Source: RPRB01 sp035543115 (GTDB lineage Bacteria; Myxococcota; Myxococcia; Myxococcales; Myxococcaceae). Taken from it: a stretch of DNA of 42,077 nt. A model generated the notes under the pieces. That model had not been told where the DNA came from. It did no database searches and worked only from the letters and a program-made list of their open reading frames with translations. Below are positions 33,891 to 42,077 of the stretch, piece after piece. Where the stretch lies: contig DATKKF010000101.1 of the NCBI GenBank assembly GCA_035543115.1, forward strand, positions 1 through 42,077, given 5' to 3'. The first letter of the stretch is position 1, and each line of letters begins with the position of its first letter. The translations under genes were made by a program, and so were the position numbers.

Positions 33891-34580
33891 GTGACCGCCG
33901 GGACCGAGACCCAGTCCCGAAAGGTGGGTTTCTGGAGCCCGCGGCGCGCCTTGGGTCGGTTCCTGCTCGGCATCGCAGCCGGACTCCTCACCGCGTTGGT
34001 CATCCCCGGAACGGTCGGTGGCCCGCTGCGCACCGTGGCCGCCTGGGACGTCGGGGCCGTGGTCCTCCTCATGCTGGTGTGGCGGATCATCCTCTCGTCC
34101 GGCCCCGAGGTCACCGCCCGGCACGCCGCCGCAGAGGACGTGGGCCGGAACTTCGTCTGGGCGGTGGTGGTGCTCGGAAGCACGGTCAGCATCTTCGCGG
34201 CGACCGTGGCGCTCCGGAATGCGCGGCAGATGGCCCCGCAGGCCGAGCGCGAGCTGGCCCTGCTCTGCTTGCTCGCGGTGGCGACTGCGTGGTTCCTCTG
34301 CCACACGACGTACACCATGCGCTACGCCCACCTGTACTACCGGGACGACGGCGACCTCGGCGGCCTCGGGTTCCCCGGGACCGAGATGCCGTGCCTGCTC
34401 GACTTCGCCTACTACGCCTTCACCATCGGGATGACCTTCCAGGTGTCGGACGTCACGGTGACCCAGCACCGGATGCGGCAGTTGACGCTGGGGCACGCGC
34501 TGCTGTCGTTCGCCTTCAACACCGCGGTGCTGGCGCTGGCGCTCAATCTGCTGTTTGGCTATCTGACATCATCGGGGTAG
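33891..34580 (+). CDS. DUF1345 integral membrane protein
   Basis: A protein of 229 residues with about five to six membrane helices. The GTG at 33891 is preceded by GGAG; an open frame from 33753 is probably not translated. Typical DUF1345 stretches are present: RNFVWAVVVLGSTVSIFAA, then CHTTYTMRYAHLYY, FPGTEMPCLLDFAYYAFTIG and MTFQVSDVTVTQHRMRQLTL. The function of the family is not established. It follows the MocR gene by 145 bp on the same strand. Confidence 0.82.
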   Translation: MTAGTETQSRKVGFWSPRRALGRFLLGIAAGLLTALVIPGTVGGPLRTVAAWDVGAVVLLMLVWRIILSSGPEVTARHAAAEDVGRNFVWAVVVLGSTVSIFAATVALRNARQMAPQAERELALLCLLAVATAWFLCHTTYTMRYAHLYYRDDGDLGGLGFPGTEMPCLLDFAYYAFTIGMTFQVSDVTVTQHRMRQLTLGHALLSFAFNTAVLALALNLLFGYLTSSG

Positions 34581-34603
34581 GCGTGGCCTTCCGCCGCCAC
34601 CGC

Positions 34604-35242
34604 TCAGCGCGGCCGGCGCCGCGCGCCTCCGGTCGGCGGCAGCGGGCCGGAGGCAGTCTCATGCGAGGGGCGCAGCGTCCGGCGCACCCGCTGCCGGCTG
34701 TGCCCCTCCGCTCCCGGCTCGAGCCGGAATCCGGCAACGTCGAACAGCGAGCGCGTGCCGGTGTAGGCGAAGGCGGCGGGCAGCGGCGCGCCGGAGGCGG
34801 TGGGCTTCACCGGATACCCCTCGACGAGCGACACGCCCGTCCGCCGCATCTCGGCGAGCGCGGCCTCGAGGAGCGCCCGCGCGACGCCCCGGCCCCGATG
34901 CCCACGGCGCACGAAGAAGCAGGGGATGCTCCACACGCGCTCGGCGTCTCCGCAGGCGAGCGACGGGGAGCGCTCCAGCCGGGCGAAGGACGTCCGCGGC
35001 CCGAAGGTGGCCCAGCCGACCGGGACGCCGTCGTCGTACGCGAGGACTCCGTGCACGGTTCCTCCCAGCACCCCGGCGCGGAACCTCGCCTTCAACCGCT
35101 CGCCCTTCAGCTCGTCGAAGCGCTCGCCCCGCTCGAGCCGCCAGAACATGCACCAGCAGCCGCCGCAGGCTCCACGGGGCCCGAACAGCGTCTCCACGTC
35201 CTTCCAGCCGGCCGGGGTGAGCGCGGCGGTGGTCAGCGCCAT
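34604..35242 (-). CDS. GNAT-family N-acetyltransferase
   Basis: A protein of 212 residues. The acetyl-CoA motif RRGHRGRGVARALLEAAL (R/QxxGxG/A) is present near residue 122, with PCFFVRRGHRG before it. An N-terminal Cys-rich patch GACGGCWCMFW (about residues 22-32) is a feature of one GNAT subgroup with an unknown substrate. The ATG at 35242 is chosen, with in-frame upstream alternatives; no clear ribosome site. Divergent from the M16 peptidase pair. Confidence 0.78.
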   Translation of the reverse strand: MALTTAALTPAGWKDVETLFGPRGACGGCWCMFWRLERGERFDELKGERLKARFRAGVLGGTVHGVLAYDDGVPVGWATFGPRTSFARLERSPSLACGDAERVWSIPCFFVRRGHRGRGVARALLEAALAEMRRTGVSLVEGYPVKPTASGAPLPAAFAYTGTRSLFDVAGFRLEPGAEGHSRQRVRRTLRPSHETASGPLPPTGGARRRPR

Positions 35243-35358
35243 GGGCGTCACGCTGCCACGGCCTGCGCCGGCGTGGGAGACCCAGGCCGCAGCCGGTGGT
35301 CGAACCATCGCGGCGAATGGTGCAATGGTGCCCCGCGCCCTCCGTCGCCGGGACACCC

Positions 35359-36693
35359 ATGAACGCCTTTCTCGCGAGCCTGATGCTCGCCGCCTCGCCT
35401 CCGCTGGTCCAGCTCGAGAGATACACCCTGCCCAACGGGCTCACCGTCATCCTCACCCCCGACGGGCGGCTGCCCACGGTGGGGGTCAACCTCTGGTACC
35501 ACGTCGGCGCGGCCAACGAGACGCCGGGACGCAGCGGCTTCGCCCACCTCTTCGAGCACCTCATGTTCCAGGGCTCGAAGCACCGCCCCGGCAACGAGCA
35601 GGACTTTGCCGGACTGCTCGAGGCGGCAGGCAGCGCGGACATGAACGCCAGCACCTCGAACGATCGGACCAACTACTACGAGACGCTGCCCGCCAACCGC
35701 CTCGAGCTCGTGCTGTGGCTGGAGAGCGAGCGGATGGCGTTCCTGCTCGACGGGCTGGACCGGACCAAGCTCGACACCCAGCGCGACGTGGTTCGCAACG
35801 AGCGCCGGCAGAGCTTCGAGAACACGCCGTACGGCAAGGCCGAGGTGCGGCTGGTCGAGCTGCTCTTCCCGAAGCCGCACCCCTACTACGGCGCGGTCAT
35901 CGGCTCGCACGAGGACCTCGAGGCCGCCACGCTCGAGGACGTGAAGTCGTTCTTCCGGACCTTCTACGTGCCGGACAACGCCTCCCTGGTCATCGCCGGG
36001 GACTTCGACCCCACGCAGGCCCGGGCGCTGGTGGAGAAGTACTTCGGCCCCATCCCCCGCTCGCCGAGGCCTCCCGCGCCCACGGTCGAGACGATCCCCG
36101 TCACCCGGCAGATCCGCGAGACGCTCACCGACGACGTGCAGCTGTCGCGCGTCGTCGTCGGCGTCATCGCTCCGCCTGCCTGGAGCGACGACGGCTTCGC
36201 CTACGACGTCCTCCAGGACATCCTCGCCGGCGGGAAGACGGGCCGGCTGTACCGGGCGCTGGTCTTCGACCGGCGGGTGGCCCAGGAGGTGGACATGGCC
36301 ACCGACAAGTCCACCTTCGGCAGCGCCTCGGAGATCCGGGTGACGGTCACCCCGGGGCACCTCCCGGCAGAGGTGGAGACGTTGCTCGACGCCGAGCTCG
36401 ACCGGCTGGCCGCCGCGCCGCCCACCGAGGGGGAGCTCCGGCGCGCCCAGCGCAACCTCGAGGCCCGCCTCTACCGGGGGCTCGAGCGCCTCAACGGAGA
36501 GGGCGGCCGCGCCGACCTCCTCAACGCCTTCCAGATGTGGCGGGGCGATCCGGGGTTCGTGAACCAGGTGGTCGGGCGCTACCGGGCGGTCACCCCGGCG
36601 CGGGTGCAGCAGAGCGCCCGGCGATTCCTCGCCCGGGACGCCCGGGTGGTGCTCACCGTCAACCCGGCCGCCCGGACGGCCTCGGCGCCGTGA
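35359..36693 (+). CDS. M16-family zinc metallopeptidase, active subunit
   Basis: A protein of 444 residues. The inverted zinc motif HxxEH is H63-L-F-E66-H67 in FAHLFEHLMFQGS, with the distal Glu in the NTPYGKAEVRLVELL region, so it should be catalytic. A hydrophobic N-terminus (MNAFLASLMLAASPP) suggests export. The ATG at 35359 was chosen over upstream starts for that reason. M16B enzymes act with a partner that lacks the zinc motif, and such a gene follows directly with a GTGA overlap. Confidence 0.9.
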   Translation: MNAFLASLMLAASPPLVQLERYTLPNGLTVILTPDGRLPTVGVNLWYHVGAANETPGRSGFAHLFEHLMFQGSKHRPGNEQDFAGLLEAAGSADMNASTSNDRTNYYETLPANRLELVLWLESERMAFLLDGLDRTKLDTQRDVVRNERRQSFENTPYGKAEVRLVELLFPKPHPYYGAVIGSHEDLEAATLEDVKSFFRTFYVPDNASLVIAGDFDPTQARALVEKYFGPIPRSPRPPAPTVETIPVTRQIRETLTDDVQLSRVVVGVIAPPAWSDDGFAYDVLQDILAGGKTGRLYRALVFDRRVAQEVDMATDKSTFGSASEIRVTVTPGHLPAEVETLLDAELDRLAAAPPTEGELRRAQRNLEARLYRGLERLNGEGGRADLLNAFQMWRGDPGFVNQVVGRYRAVTPARVQQSARRFLARDARVVLTVNPAARTASAP

Positions 36694-38240
36694 GCACGCC
36701 CATGACCCGCATCGTCCGGCTCGCGCTCCTCACGCTGTGCCTCCTCCTCGCCTGCGCCACCTCGAGCACGCCTCCGCCGGGCAGCGCCGCTCCCGGCCGG
36801 GCGGACGCCGGGGTCTCGGAGACCGGGACTCCGGACGCTCCCTTCCGCCAGACCCTCCCCGAGCCGGGGCCGGCGGTCGTCTTCCGTGCGCCGGTGCCTT
36901 CGGTGCAGACGCTGAAGAATGGGCTCGCGGTGTGGATCGTCGAGCAGCACCAGCTCCCGCTCGCCACCGTGGAGCTGGTCCTCCGTGCCGGCGAGGACAC
37001 CGACCCGGCGGGCAAGTCCGGCACGGCGAGCTTCGTGGCCGACATGCTCGACGAGGGCACGGCGCTCCGCGACGCCCCGGCCATCGCCGCGGCGTTCGAG
37101 GACCAGGCGGCGCTGTTCCGGGCCCAGGCGGACAAGGACTCGCTGATCGCCGCGGTCTCGTTTCCCTCCGGCTCGCTCGTCCCGGTGCTGGACGTGTTCA
37201 GCGACTGCGTGCTCCGACCGGCGTTCAAGAAGCCCGACCTGGAGCGCGTGCGCGCGCTGCGGCTCGGGGACCTCGCGCAGCTCGAGGCGGACCCGGCGCA
37301 GATCGGCAGGACGGTGCTCAACCGCACCGTGTTCGGCGACAGCCACCCCTGGGCGTTTCCGGTCACCGGCACGGTGGCCTCGAACCGGGCGGCGCGGGCG
37401 GATCAGCTCGCCGCCTGGCACCGGACCTGGGTGCGGCCCAACAACGCGGTGCTGCTCGTCGTCGGCGACGTCCGGCCGGCGACGCTCATGCCCGAGCTCG
37501 AGCGGCGCTTCGGCGGGTGGAAGCCGGCGGCGCTCCCGAAGCGACGGCAGCTTGCGCCCGCCGCCCGCAAGGCGCCGCGGGTGGTGACGGTGGTGGACCG
37601 GCCCGGCGCGGCGCAGAGCCAGCTCTGGGTGGGCGAGGTTGGCCTCGGCGCGGCCAGCGCCGACCTCTACGCCGCGCAGGTCGCCTCCACGGTGCTGGGC
37701 GGCGGCTTCAAGTCGCGCCTCAACGCCAACCTTCGCTCCGGCAAGGGCTACACCTACGGTGCCTTCAGCGCCTTCGACGTGCGGCGCGAGCCGGGTCTGT
37801 TCGTGGCGGTGGCGCCGGTGGTGGCGGACAAGACATCCGAGGCGCTCCACGAGCTCCTCGGGGAGATCGACCGGCTGCGCGAGGGCGGCGTGGACGAGGC
37901 CGAGCTCGCCGACGCCAAGTCGGGGCTCATCCAGAGCCTGCCCGGGGAGTTCGGCTCCACCAGCAGCACCGCGCTGGCCTTCGGCAGGATGGTCGCGCTG
38001 GGCCGTCCGCCGGACTACTTCGCCCGGTACGCGCAGAAGCTCGAGGCGGTGACCCGAGAGGACGTGGCCAGCGCCGCCCGCGCCCGGTTCGACACCCGGA
38101 ACCTGGCCATCGTGGTCGTCGGGCCGCTCGCCGAGCTCCGCCCCCGGCTCGAGGCGCTCGGCCTGGGGAACATCGCCCTCCGCGACGCGACGGGAGAGGC
38201 GGTCAAGGCGGCGCAGGCGGTGAAGTCCGGCCAGAACTGA
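36690..38240 (+). CDS. M16-family lipoprotein, zinc-motif-less partner subunit
   Basis: A protein of 516 residues. The start is either GTG 36690 (GTGA overlap with the previous stop) or ATG 36702; both give a lipoprotein signal ending LLLACATSS. An M16 fold follows from about residue 70 (VQTLKNGLAVWIVEQHQLPL), but the HxxEH site is replaced by GTASFVADMLDEG, so zinc cannot be bound. The second half contains the substrate-cavity type GGGFKSRLNANLRSGKGYTYG. It most likely forms a heterodimer with the active subunit at the envelope. Confidence 0.87.
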   Translation: MSTPMTRIVRLALLTLCLLLACATSSTPPPGSAAPGRADAGVSETGTPDAPFRQTLPEPGPAVVFRAPVPSVQTLKNGLAVWIVEQHQLPLATVELVLRAGEDTDPAGKSGTASFVADMLDEGTALRDAPAIAAAFEDQAALFRAQADKDSLIAAVSFPSGSLVPVLDVFSDCVLRPAFKKPDLERVRALRLGDLAQLEADPAQIGRTVLNRTVFGDSHPWAFPVTGTVASNRAARADQLAAWHRTWVRPNNAVLLVVGDVRPATLMPELERRFGGWKPAALPKRRQLAPAARKAPRVVTVVDRPGAAQSQLWVGEVGLGAASADLYAAQVASTVLGGGFKSRLNANLRSGKGYTYGAFSAFDVRREPGLFVAVAPVVADKTSEALHELLGEIDRLREGGVDEAELADAKSGLIQSLPGEFGSTSSTALAFGRMVALGRPPDYFARYAQKLEAVTREDVASAARARFDTRNLAIVVVGPLAELRPRLEALGLGNIALRDATGEAVKAAQAVKSGQN

Positions 38241-38331
38241 CGCTCGCCCGCTCGGCAATCAGCAGCGTGACGCCGCACGCTTGCCACAGGCTGTCGTCCT
38301 GCGTCATGCGCGCGGCGCTCCCTCATCGTGC

Positions 38332-38360
38332 TTGACATCCGAATCAGTCATGACGTGATG
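38332..38360 (+). promoter_or_regulatory. Possible promoter of the acylase gene
   Basis: A perfect TTGACA lies at 38332-38337, about 57 bp before the acylase ATG. The -10 is weak (CGTGAT at 16-bp spacing). An 8-bp palindrome GTCATGAC follows at 38347-38354 between the boxes and could be an operator half. Confidence 0.35.
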
Positions 38361-38393
38361 GGCGGTTCGCGGGGGATGAGAGAGGGGACGTCC

Positions 38394-41300
38394 ATGAAGA
38401 GAGTCGTCTGGGCCGCACTCGCCGCGTCCGCGGCGCTGCTGGCCGGCTGCAACAGCCCACACATCGCGCTGGGCCAGGACAACGCGGTCACGGTGCCCGT
38501 GGGCGGCTCGTTCGCCTTCTCGGGCATCATCCAGGACGCGAACGGGACCATTCTCTGGAAGCTCGACGGGCCAGGCTCCATCACCAACAGCTCCGGGCTG
38601 ACCACCACGTACACCGCTCCGGCGACGTACCCGAGCACGAACAAGGCGACCCTGGTGGCCTCGCTCAGCGAGGCGCCGGACGAGAAGCAGACCGTCACCA
38701 TCACCATCACCAAGCCCAGCTCCTCGGTGGGCGGCGTCCCGGGGCTGGTCTCGGCGGTGAGCGTCACCTACGACGAGCGCGACATTCCGACCATCAACTG
38801 CACCAAGTCCGTGGACTGCTACGCGGTGCTGGGCTTCATCCACGCCCGCGACCGGCTGTTCCAGATGGACGTCTACCGGCGCGCGGCACGGGGTCACATC
38901 TCCGAGCTGATCGGTGACGCGGCGCTCCCCCTGGACCAGGCCATTCGCACCTTTTTCACCACCCGCGATGGGCAGTCGATGCCCGAGGCGCTCCACGCCC
39001 ACTGGCTGAGCGACACAGTGATGGCGCCGCGCTTCGCGGCCTACACCGCCGGGGTCAACGCCTTCATCGCGCAGGTCCGCGCCGATCCGACGAAGCTCCC
39101 CGCCGCCTACGAGCAGCTCCAGTACGTCATCGACCCGACCAAGGCCGACGACCTCCCGGACTGGAGCGATGTCGACACGGTGGCGGTGGCCCGGCTGTTC
39201 CAGTTCTCGCTCTCGGAAACTGCGGAGCAGGAGGCGGACTATGGGAAGTGGGCCCAGACCTGGAGCGCACTCATCCAGGGAGGGACGGCGGTGGATCCGG
39301 GGAAGCTCACCATCGGCCTCTGGATCCAAGCCAAGTCACCCATCGAGGCGTTCACCCTCGCGGGCAGCGGCGCCCCGAACGCCCCGAGCCTGATCGCTCA
39401 GCCCGGGACGCTGGACTCGCTACGCGAGGCGGGCGGAGCCCTCGACGGAGCGGCGAAGACACTCGACGCGCTGCGGAGTCTCCGGGCGCTGATCGGCGTG
39501 CCCGCTGGGTCCAACAACTGGGTGGTGGACAAGGATCACACCGACATCGGGCAGGCATTCGTGGCCAATGACCCTCACCTCTCGCTGGAATACCCGACCC
39601 ACTTCCATCTCGCGCACCTCATCGGGACCGAGGACCAGCTCAACGTGATGGGCGGCAGTTTCCCCGGAGTTCCGGTGACGCTCATCGGCCGCGGCACGCA
39701 TGTGGGGTGGGGCGTGACGGTGGTGGGCTACGACGTGACCGACCTGTACGTGGAGAAGCTGGTCTTCCAGGGCCAGACGCCGGTGGGCATCGAGTTCAAG
39801 GGGAACACGGTGGCGTTTATCGCGGTGCCGCAGACCTACAAGTTTCGCACCGCCACCGGCCTGGCGACCGCGACCAACACGCCCCCGGTGCTGGTCGCCC
39901 CGCCGCATGGCCCGGTCATCTCGCTGGATGCGACGGGTGGCACGGCGGTCACGGTGCGGTGGACGGGCCAGGAGAGCCAGAGCGACGATCTTCACGCCTA
40001 CTTCCGCCTGAACAACGCCGCCAGTGTGGACGACGCCCGCCAGGCGCTCGAAGGTGACCCTGCCCCGGATGGTGGCTTCTACACGGGCTACTTCACCGGC
40101 GCGCAGAACTTCGTGCTCGCCGACGACCAGGGCCACATCGGCTACGTCCCGCATGCCTGCGTGCCGCAGCGTCCGTGGGCGGCGAGCGCCCTGGTGTACC
40201 CGTACCCGGTCGTTCCGCTCGACGGCCGCAGCGGCAACTTCGAGTGGGCCACCGGACCCGACGGCGGCCTGGCCTGCGTGCCCAACGACAAGCTGCCGAA
40301 GGCGATCGGCTCGACAAAGGGCTACCTCGCAACGGCCAACGCCGACCCGCTCGGCGTCACTGCGGACAACGACCCGTACGCGAACAACCCAGGCGGCGTG
40401 CCGTACCTCAGCTTCGAGTGGACTGACATGGGCTACCGCATCGCCCGCATCCAGGAGGTGCTGGACGCAAAAACCGCGAACGGCGGGAAGGTGACGCTGG
40501 CCGACATGCAAGCGCTGCAGGCCGACCACGTGGTCATCTTGGCGCGCCAGTTTGGCGCTTACATCCAGGCGCTCGACCAGGCCCAGCAGATCCCGGCTGG
40601 CTCCAACGCAGCTCTGGCCGCGAGCATCCTCCTCGCCTGGGGCTCGGCCGATGCCGGCACCCCGTTCGACTGCCCCACCGGTCTAGCAGCGGGAGCGCTC
40701 GACCCCGCCACTGCCCTCAACGACCCGAACACCACCAACTCCGCCAACTCGAAGGCGTGCCTGCTGTTCCACACCTTCCTCCGCCGGGTGCTCGAGCAGA
40801 CCTTCAGCGACGAGGAGGCCGCAGCCAACGTGGGCCGAAGCCCGGGGAACGAGGTCCGGGCGCTGATCACCCTGCTCTCGGGGCAGGTGCCGAACCCGAA
40901 CAACGTCTTCTGTCGCGTCGTGGATACGAAGGGCCAGACGGTCGACAACAAGAGCTGCGCCGCTCAGGTGATGGACGCGCTCGGCTTCGCCTACGTGCAG
41001 CTGAAGAACGCGTATGGCGACGAGAAGAACTGGCGCTGGGGCCGGGTGCACACCATCAGCTTCCCGTTCCCTCCCTTCATTTCTGATTATTTCAGTTACC
41101 CGCTGATCGACCCCGGGTTCCGGCCCGGACCGTATCCGCGTCCCGGCGGGGCGTGGACCGTGGACGTGGGAGCTCCGGACCAGCTCAGCTCGGCTGACCT
41201 CACGTTCGACTATCGCTCCGGCGGCAACGTCCGCTGGCTGGCGGCGATGGACGGCACGGTGGCGCACACCTTCATGCAGCTCCCAGGCGTGGAGAGCGAG

Positions 41301-41420
41301 GCGCCGTACCCCTTCGGAAAGTCCACGATGCTGACCCAGTGGGTGTTGAACCAGTACTTCAACTGGCCGCACAACGCGGCCGACGTCACCTCGGTCCGGA
41401 GCGAGTCGTACTCGCCCTGA
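38394..41420 (+). CDS. Penicillin-acylase-family Ntn-hydrolase lipoprotein with Ig-like domain
   Basis: A protein of 1008 residues. The ATG at 38394 has GAGAGGGGA upstream and starts a lipoprotein signal (AALLAGC). Residues 30-115 are a bacterial Ig-like domain (VTVPVGGSFAFSG, then TTYTAPATYPST). The penicillin acylase (S45) region begins with VTYDERDIPTINC and IHARDRLFQMDVYRRAARG. The predicted autocatalytic nucleophile is S373 in PAGSNNWVV, at the start of the beta chain, followed by NDPHLSLEYPTHFHLAHL. The family hydrolyses amide side chains, such as penicillins, acyl-homoserine lactones or lipopeptides. It is longer than the usual ~800 residues, mainly from the Ig-like domain and extra loops. 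Substrate not determinable. Confidence 0.85.
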   Translation: MKRVVWAALAASAALLAGCNSPHIALGQDNAVTVPVGGSFAFSGIIQDANGTILWKLDGPGSITNSSGLTTTYTAPATYPSTNKATLVASLSEAPDEKQTVTITITKPSSSVGGVPGLVSAVSVTYDERDIPTINCTKSVDCYAVLGFIHARDRLFQMDVYRRAARGHISELIGDAALPLDQAIRTFFTTRDGQSMPEALHAHWLSDTVMAPRFAAYTAGVNAFIAQVRADPTKLPAAYEQLQYVIDPTKADDLPDWSDVDTVAVARLFQFSLSETAEQEADYGKWAQTWSALIQGGTAVDPGKLTIGLWIQAKSPIEAFTLAGSGAPNAPSLIAQPGTLDSLREAGGALDGAAKTLDALRSLRALIGVPAGSNNWVVDKDHTDIGQAFVANDPHLSLEYPTHFHLAHLIGTEDQLNVMGGSFPGVPVTLIGRGTHVGWGVTVVGYDVTDLYVEKLVFQGQTPVGIEFKGNTVAFIAVPQTYKFRTATGLATATNTPPVLVAPPHGPVISLDATGGTAVTVRWTGQESQSDDLHAYFRLNNAASVDDARQALEGDPAPDGGFYTGYFTGAQNFVLADDQGHIGYVPHACVPQRPWAASALVYPYPVVPLDGRSGNFEWATGPDGGLACVPNDKLPKAIGSTKGYLATANADPLGVTADNDPYANNPGGVPYLSFEWTDMGYRIARIQEVLDAKTANGGKVTLADMQALQADHVVILARQFGAYIQALDQAQQIPAGSNAALAASILLAWGSADAGTPFDCPTGLAAGALDPATALNDPNTTNSANSKACLLFHTFLRRVLEQTFSDEEAAANVGRSPGNEVRALITLLSGQVPNPNNVFCRVVDTKGQTVDNKSCAAQVMDALGFAYVQLKNAYGDEKNWRWGRVHTISFPFPPFISDYFSYPLIDPGFRPGPYPRPGGAWTVDVGAPDQLSSADLTFDYRSGGNVRWLAAMDGTVAHTFMQLPGVESEAPYPFGKSTMLTQWVLNQYFNWPHNAADVTSVRSESYSP

Positions 41421-41432
41421 GCCACCGAGTGG

Positions 41433-41464
41433 GCCGCGGCGGAGCCTCGCTCTTCCGCCGCGGC
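41433..41464 (+). terminator. Terminator-like hairpin after the acylase gene
   Basis: An 11-bp perfect stem GCCGCGGCGGA/TCCGCCGCGGC with a 10-nt loop, 12 bp after the TGA. There is no T-run, as is common in GC-rich genomes. Between here and 41707 (about 240 bp) I see no further gene. Confidence 0.6.
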
Positions 41465-41707
41465 GCGGACGTCGCCTGAAGCATCGTGCCGCCTCTCGCG
41501 CGGAGCGCTTCCTGACCACGGGGACGCTGCAACGGTGTCTGGATCGCGTGAAGCGACGCCTCGCGATTGCTCCGGCACGCGCGGGTGAGACCTCTGCGCC
41601 CGGCCGGCGGAACACCGGTTCGCTCCCCGGGCGCCCGACGTCTCCCCTCGCTGCGTCCGTCCGCCGCGGGCATCGCCGCTCCTCTTCGGAGTAGAAGACC
41701 GACGAGC

Positions 41708-42077
41708 ATGCAGCCCGTCGACGTCTCCTGGCTCGTCCGGCTCCGCTGGGCCGCCGCCGTCCTGTTCCTCCTCCTCGCGCTGGCCGCCGGGTCGGTGTTC
41801 CACATCCCCGTGCCGCCGCTCGCGGTGGGCGGGGTGTGGGCCGCGCAGGTGGCGAGCAACGTGGCCCTGTCGTTGCGGGTGCGGCGCCACCGGACGGTGC
41901 GCACCACCACCGTCGCCGCGCTGATGGCCCTGGACACTGTCTTGTTGACCGTGCTGCTCGCGCTCAGCGGCGGCCCGAGCAATCCCTTCAGCGTGCTGTA
42001 CCTGGTGGACGTCGCGCTCGGAGCCGTGGTCCTCACCCCCGGGCTGACCTGGGCCCTGCTCGCCCTGGTGCTCCTCT
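41708..42077 (+). CDS. RegB/PrrB-like redox sensor histidine kinase, N-terminal part
   Basis: The gene runs off the window end; 123 residues are visible from the ATG at 41708. Four hydrophobic helices are seen. The sequence LLALSGGPSNPFSVLYLV contains GGPSNPF, which matches the GGxxNPF heptapeptide that binds ubiquinone in RegB. RegB-type kinases reduce autophosphorylation when the quinone pool is oxidised and control energy-metabolism genes. The kinase domain should follow downstream. Confidence 0.72.
   Translation, partial: MQPVDVSWLVRLRWAAAVLFLLLALAAGSVFHIPVPPLAVGGVWAAQVASNVALSLRVRRHRTVRTTTVAALMALDTVLLTVLLALSGGPSNPFSVLYLVDVALGAVVLTPGLTWALLALVLL

Overview
The window is very GC-rich, densely packed bacterial DNA. 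Intergenic gaps are short, GTG starts are common and stop/start codons often overlap. Gene content points to a myxobacterium-like member of the Myxococcota. The clearest pointers are a carotenoid operon in the order known from the Myxococcus xanthus carB operon, with a CarA/CarH-type MerR regulator inside it, and a J-domain protein joined to a DUF4388/PATAN-like region. This placement is inference; there is no rRNA or other phylogenetic marker here.

Layout. 1-6005: end of an OPT-family oligopeptide transporter, an exported HEXXH/TPR protein (minus), a small membrane protein, a large proline-rich J-domain/TPR protein, a YhbY-type ribosome-associated protein and a small secreted protein. 6027-16781 (all minus): the carotenoid operon, in transcription order crtE, crtI, crtB, crtD, crtC, a GT21-like glycosyltransferase, crtYc, crtYd, an acyltransferase, a carH-like regulator, an SDR protein and a second acyltransferase. 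Most junctions are ATGA or GTGA overlaps. Together they should convert FPP-derived GGPP through phytoene to a desaturated, monocyclised, 1'-hydroxylated carotenoid that is glycosylated and acylated (myxobacton-ester-like; inference). Upstream of crtE lie four contiguous 11-bp repeats of the CarH operator type, covering a TTGACG -35 box.

16876-28827: housekeeping and membrane functions. These are a thioredoxin-fold exported protein divergent from crtE, a metallophosphoesterase with a membrane anchor, an S9 prolyl oligopeptidase-type enzyme, a GT-C membrane glycosyltransferase, Tag (3-methyladenine DNA glycosylase I), a YheT-type hydrolase paired with a coiled-coil membrane protein, a DMT transporter with an extremely His-rich tail, a phospholipase-D-like protein, a stand-alone B3/B4-domain protein and several unknowns.

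28937-42077: a TonB-dependent receptor with a small Cys/His exported protein, a decayed receiver-domain fragment, a MocR regulator, a DUF1345 membrane protein, a GNAT acetyltransferase, a pair of M16 peptidase proteins (one with the zinc motif, one lipoprotein without it), a penicillin-acylase-family lipoprotein with an added Ig-like domain, and the start of a RegB-like redox sensor kinase cut by the window end. No tRNA, rRNA, CRISPR array, intact insertion sequence or phage gene was seen. The most notable points are the carotenoid operon's operator, the CarH-like regulator lacking the usual tryptophan, and an SDR member without its catalytic tyrosine.
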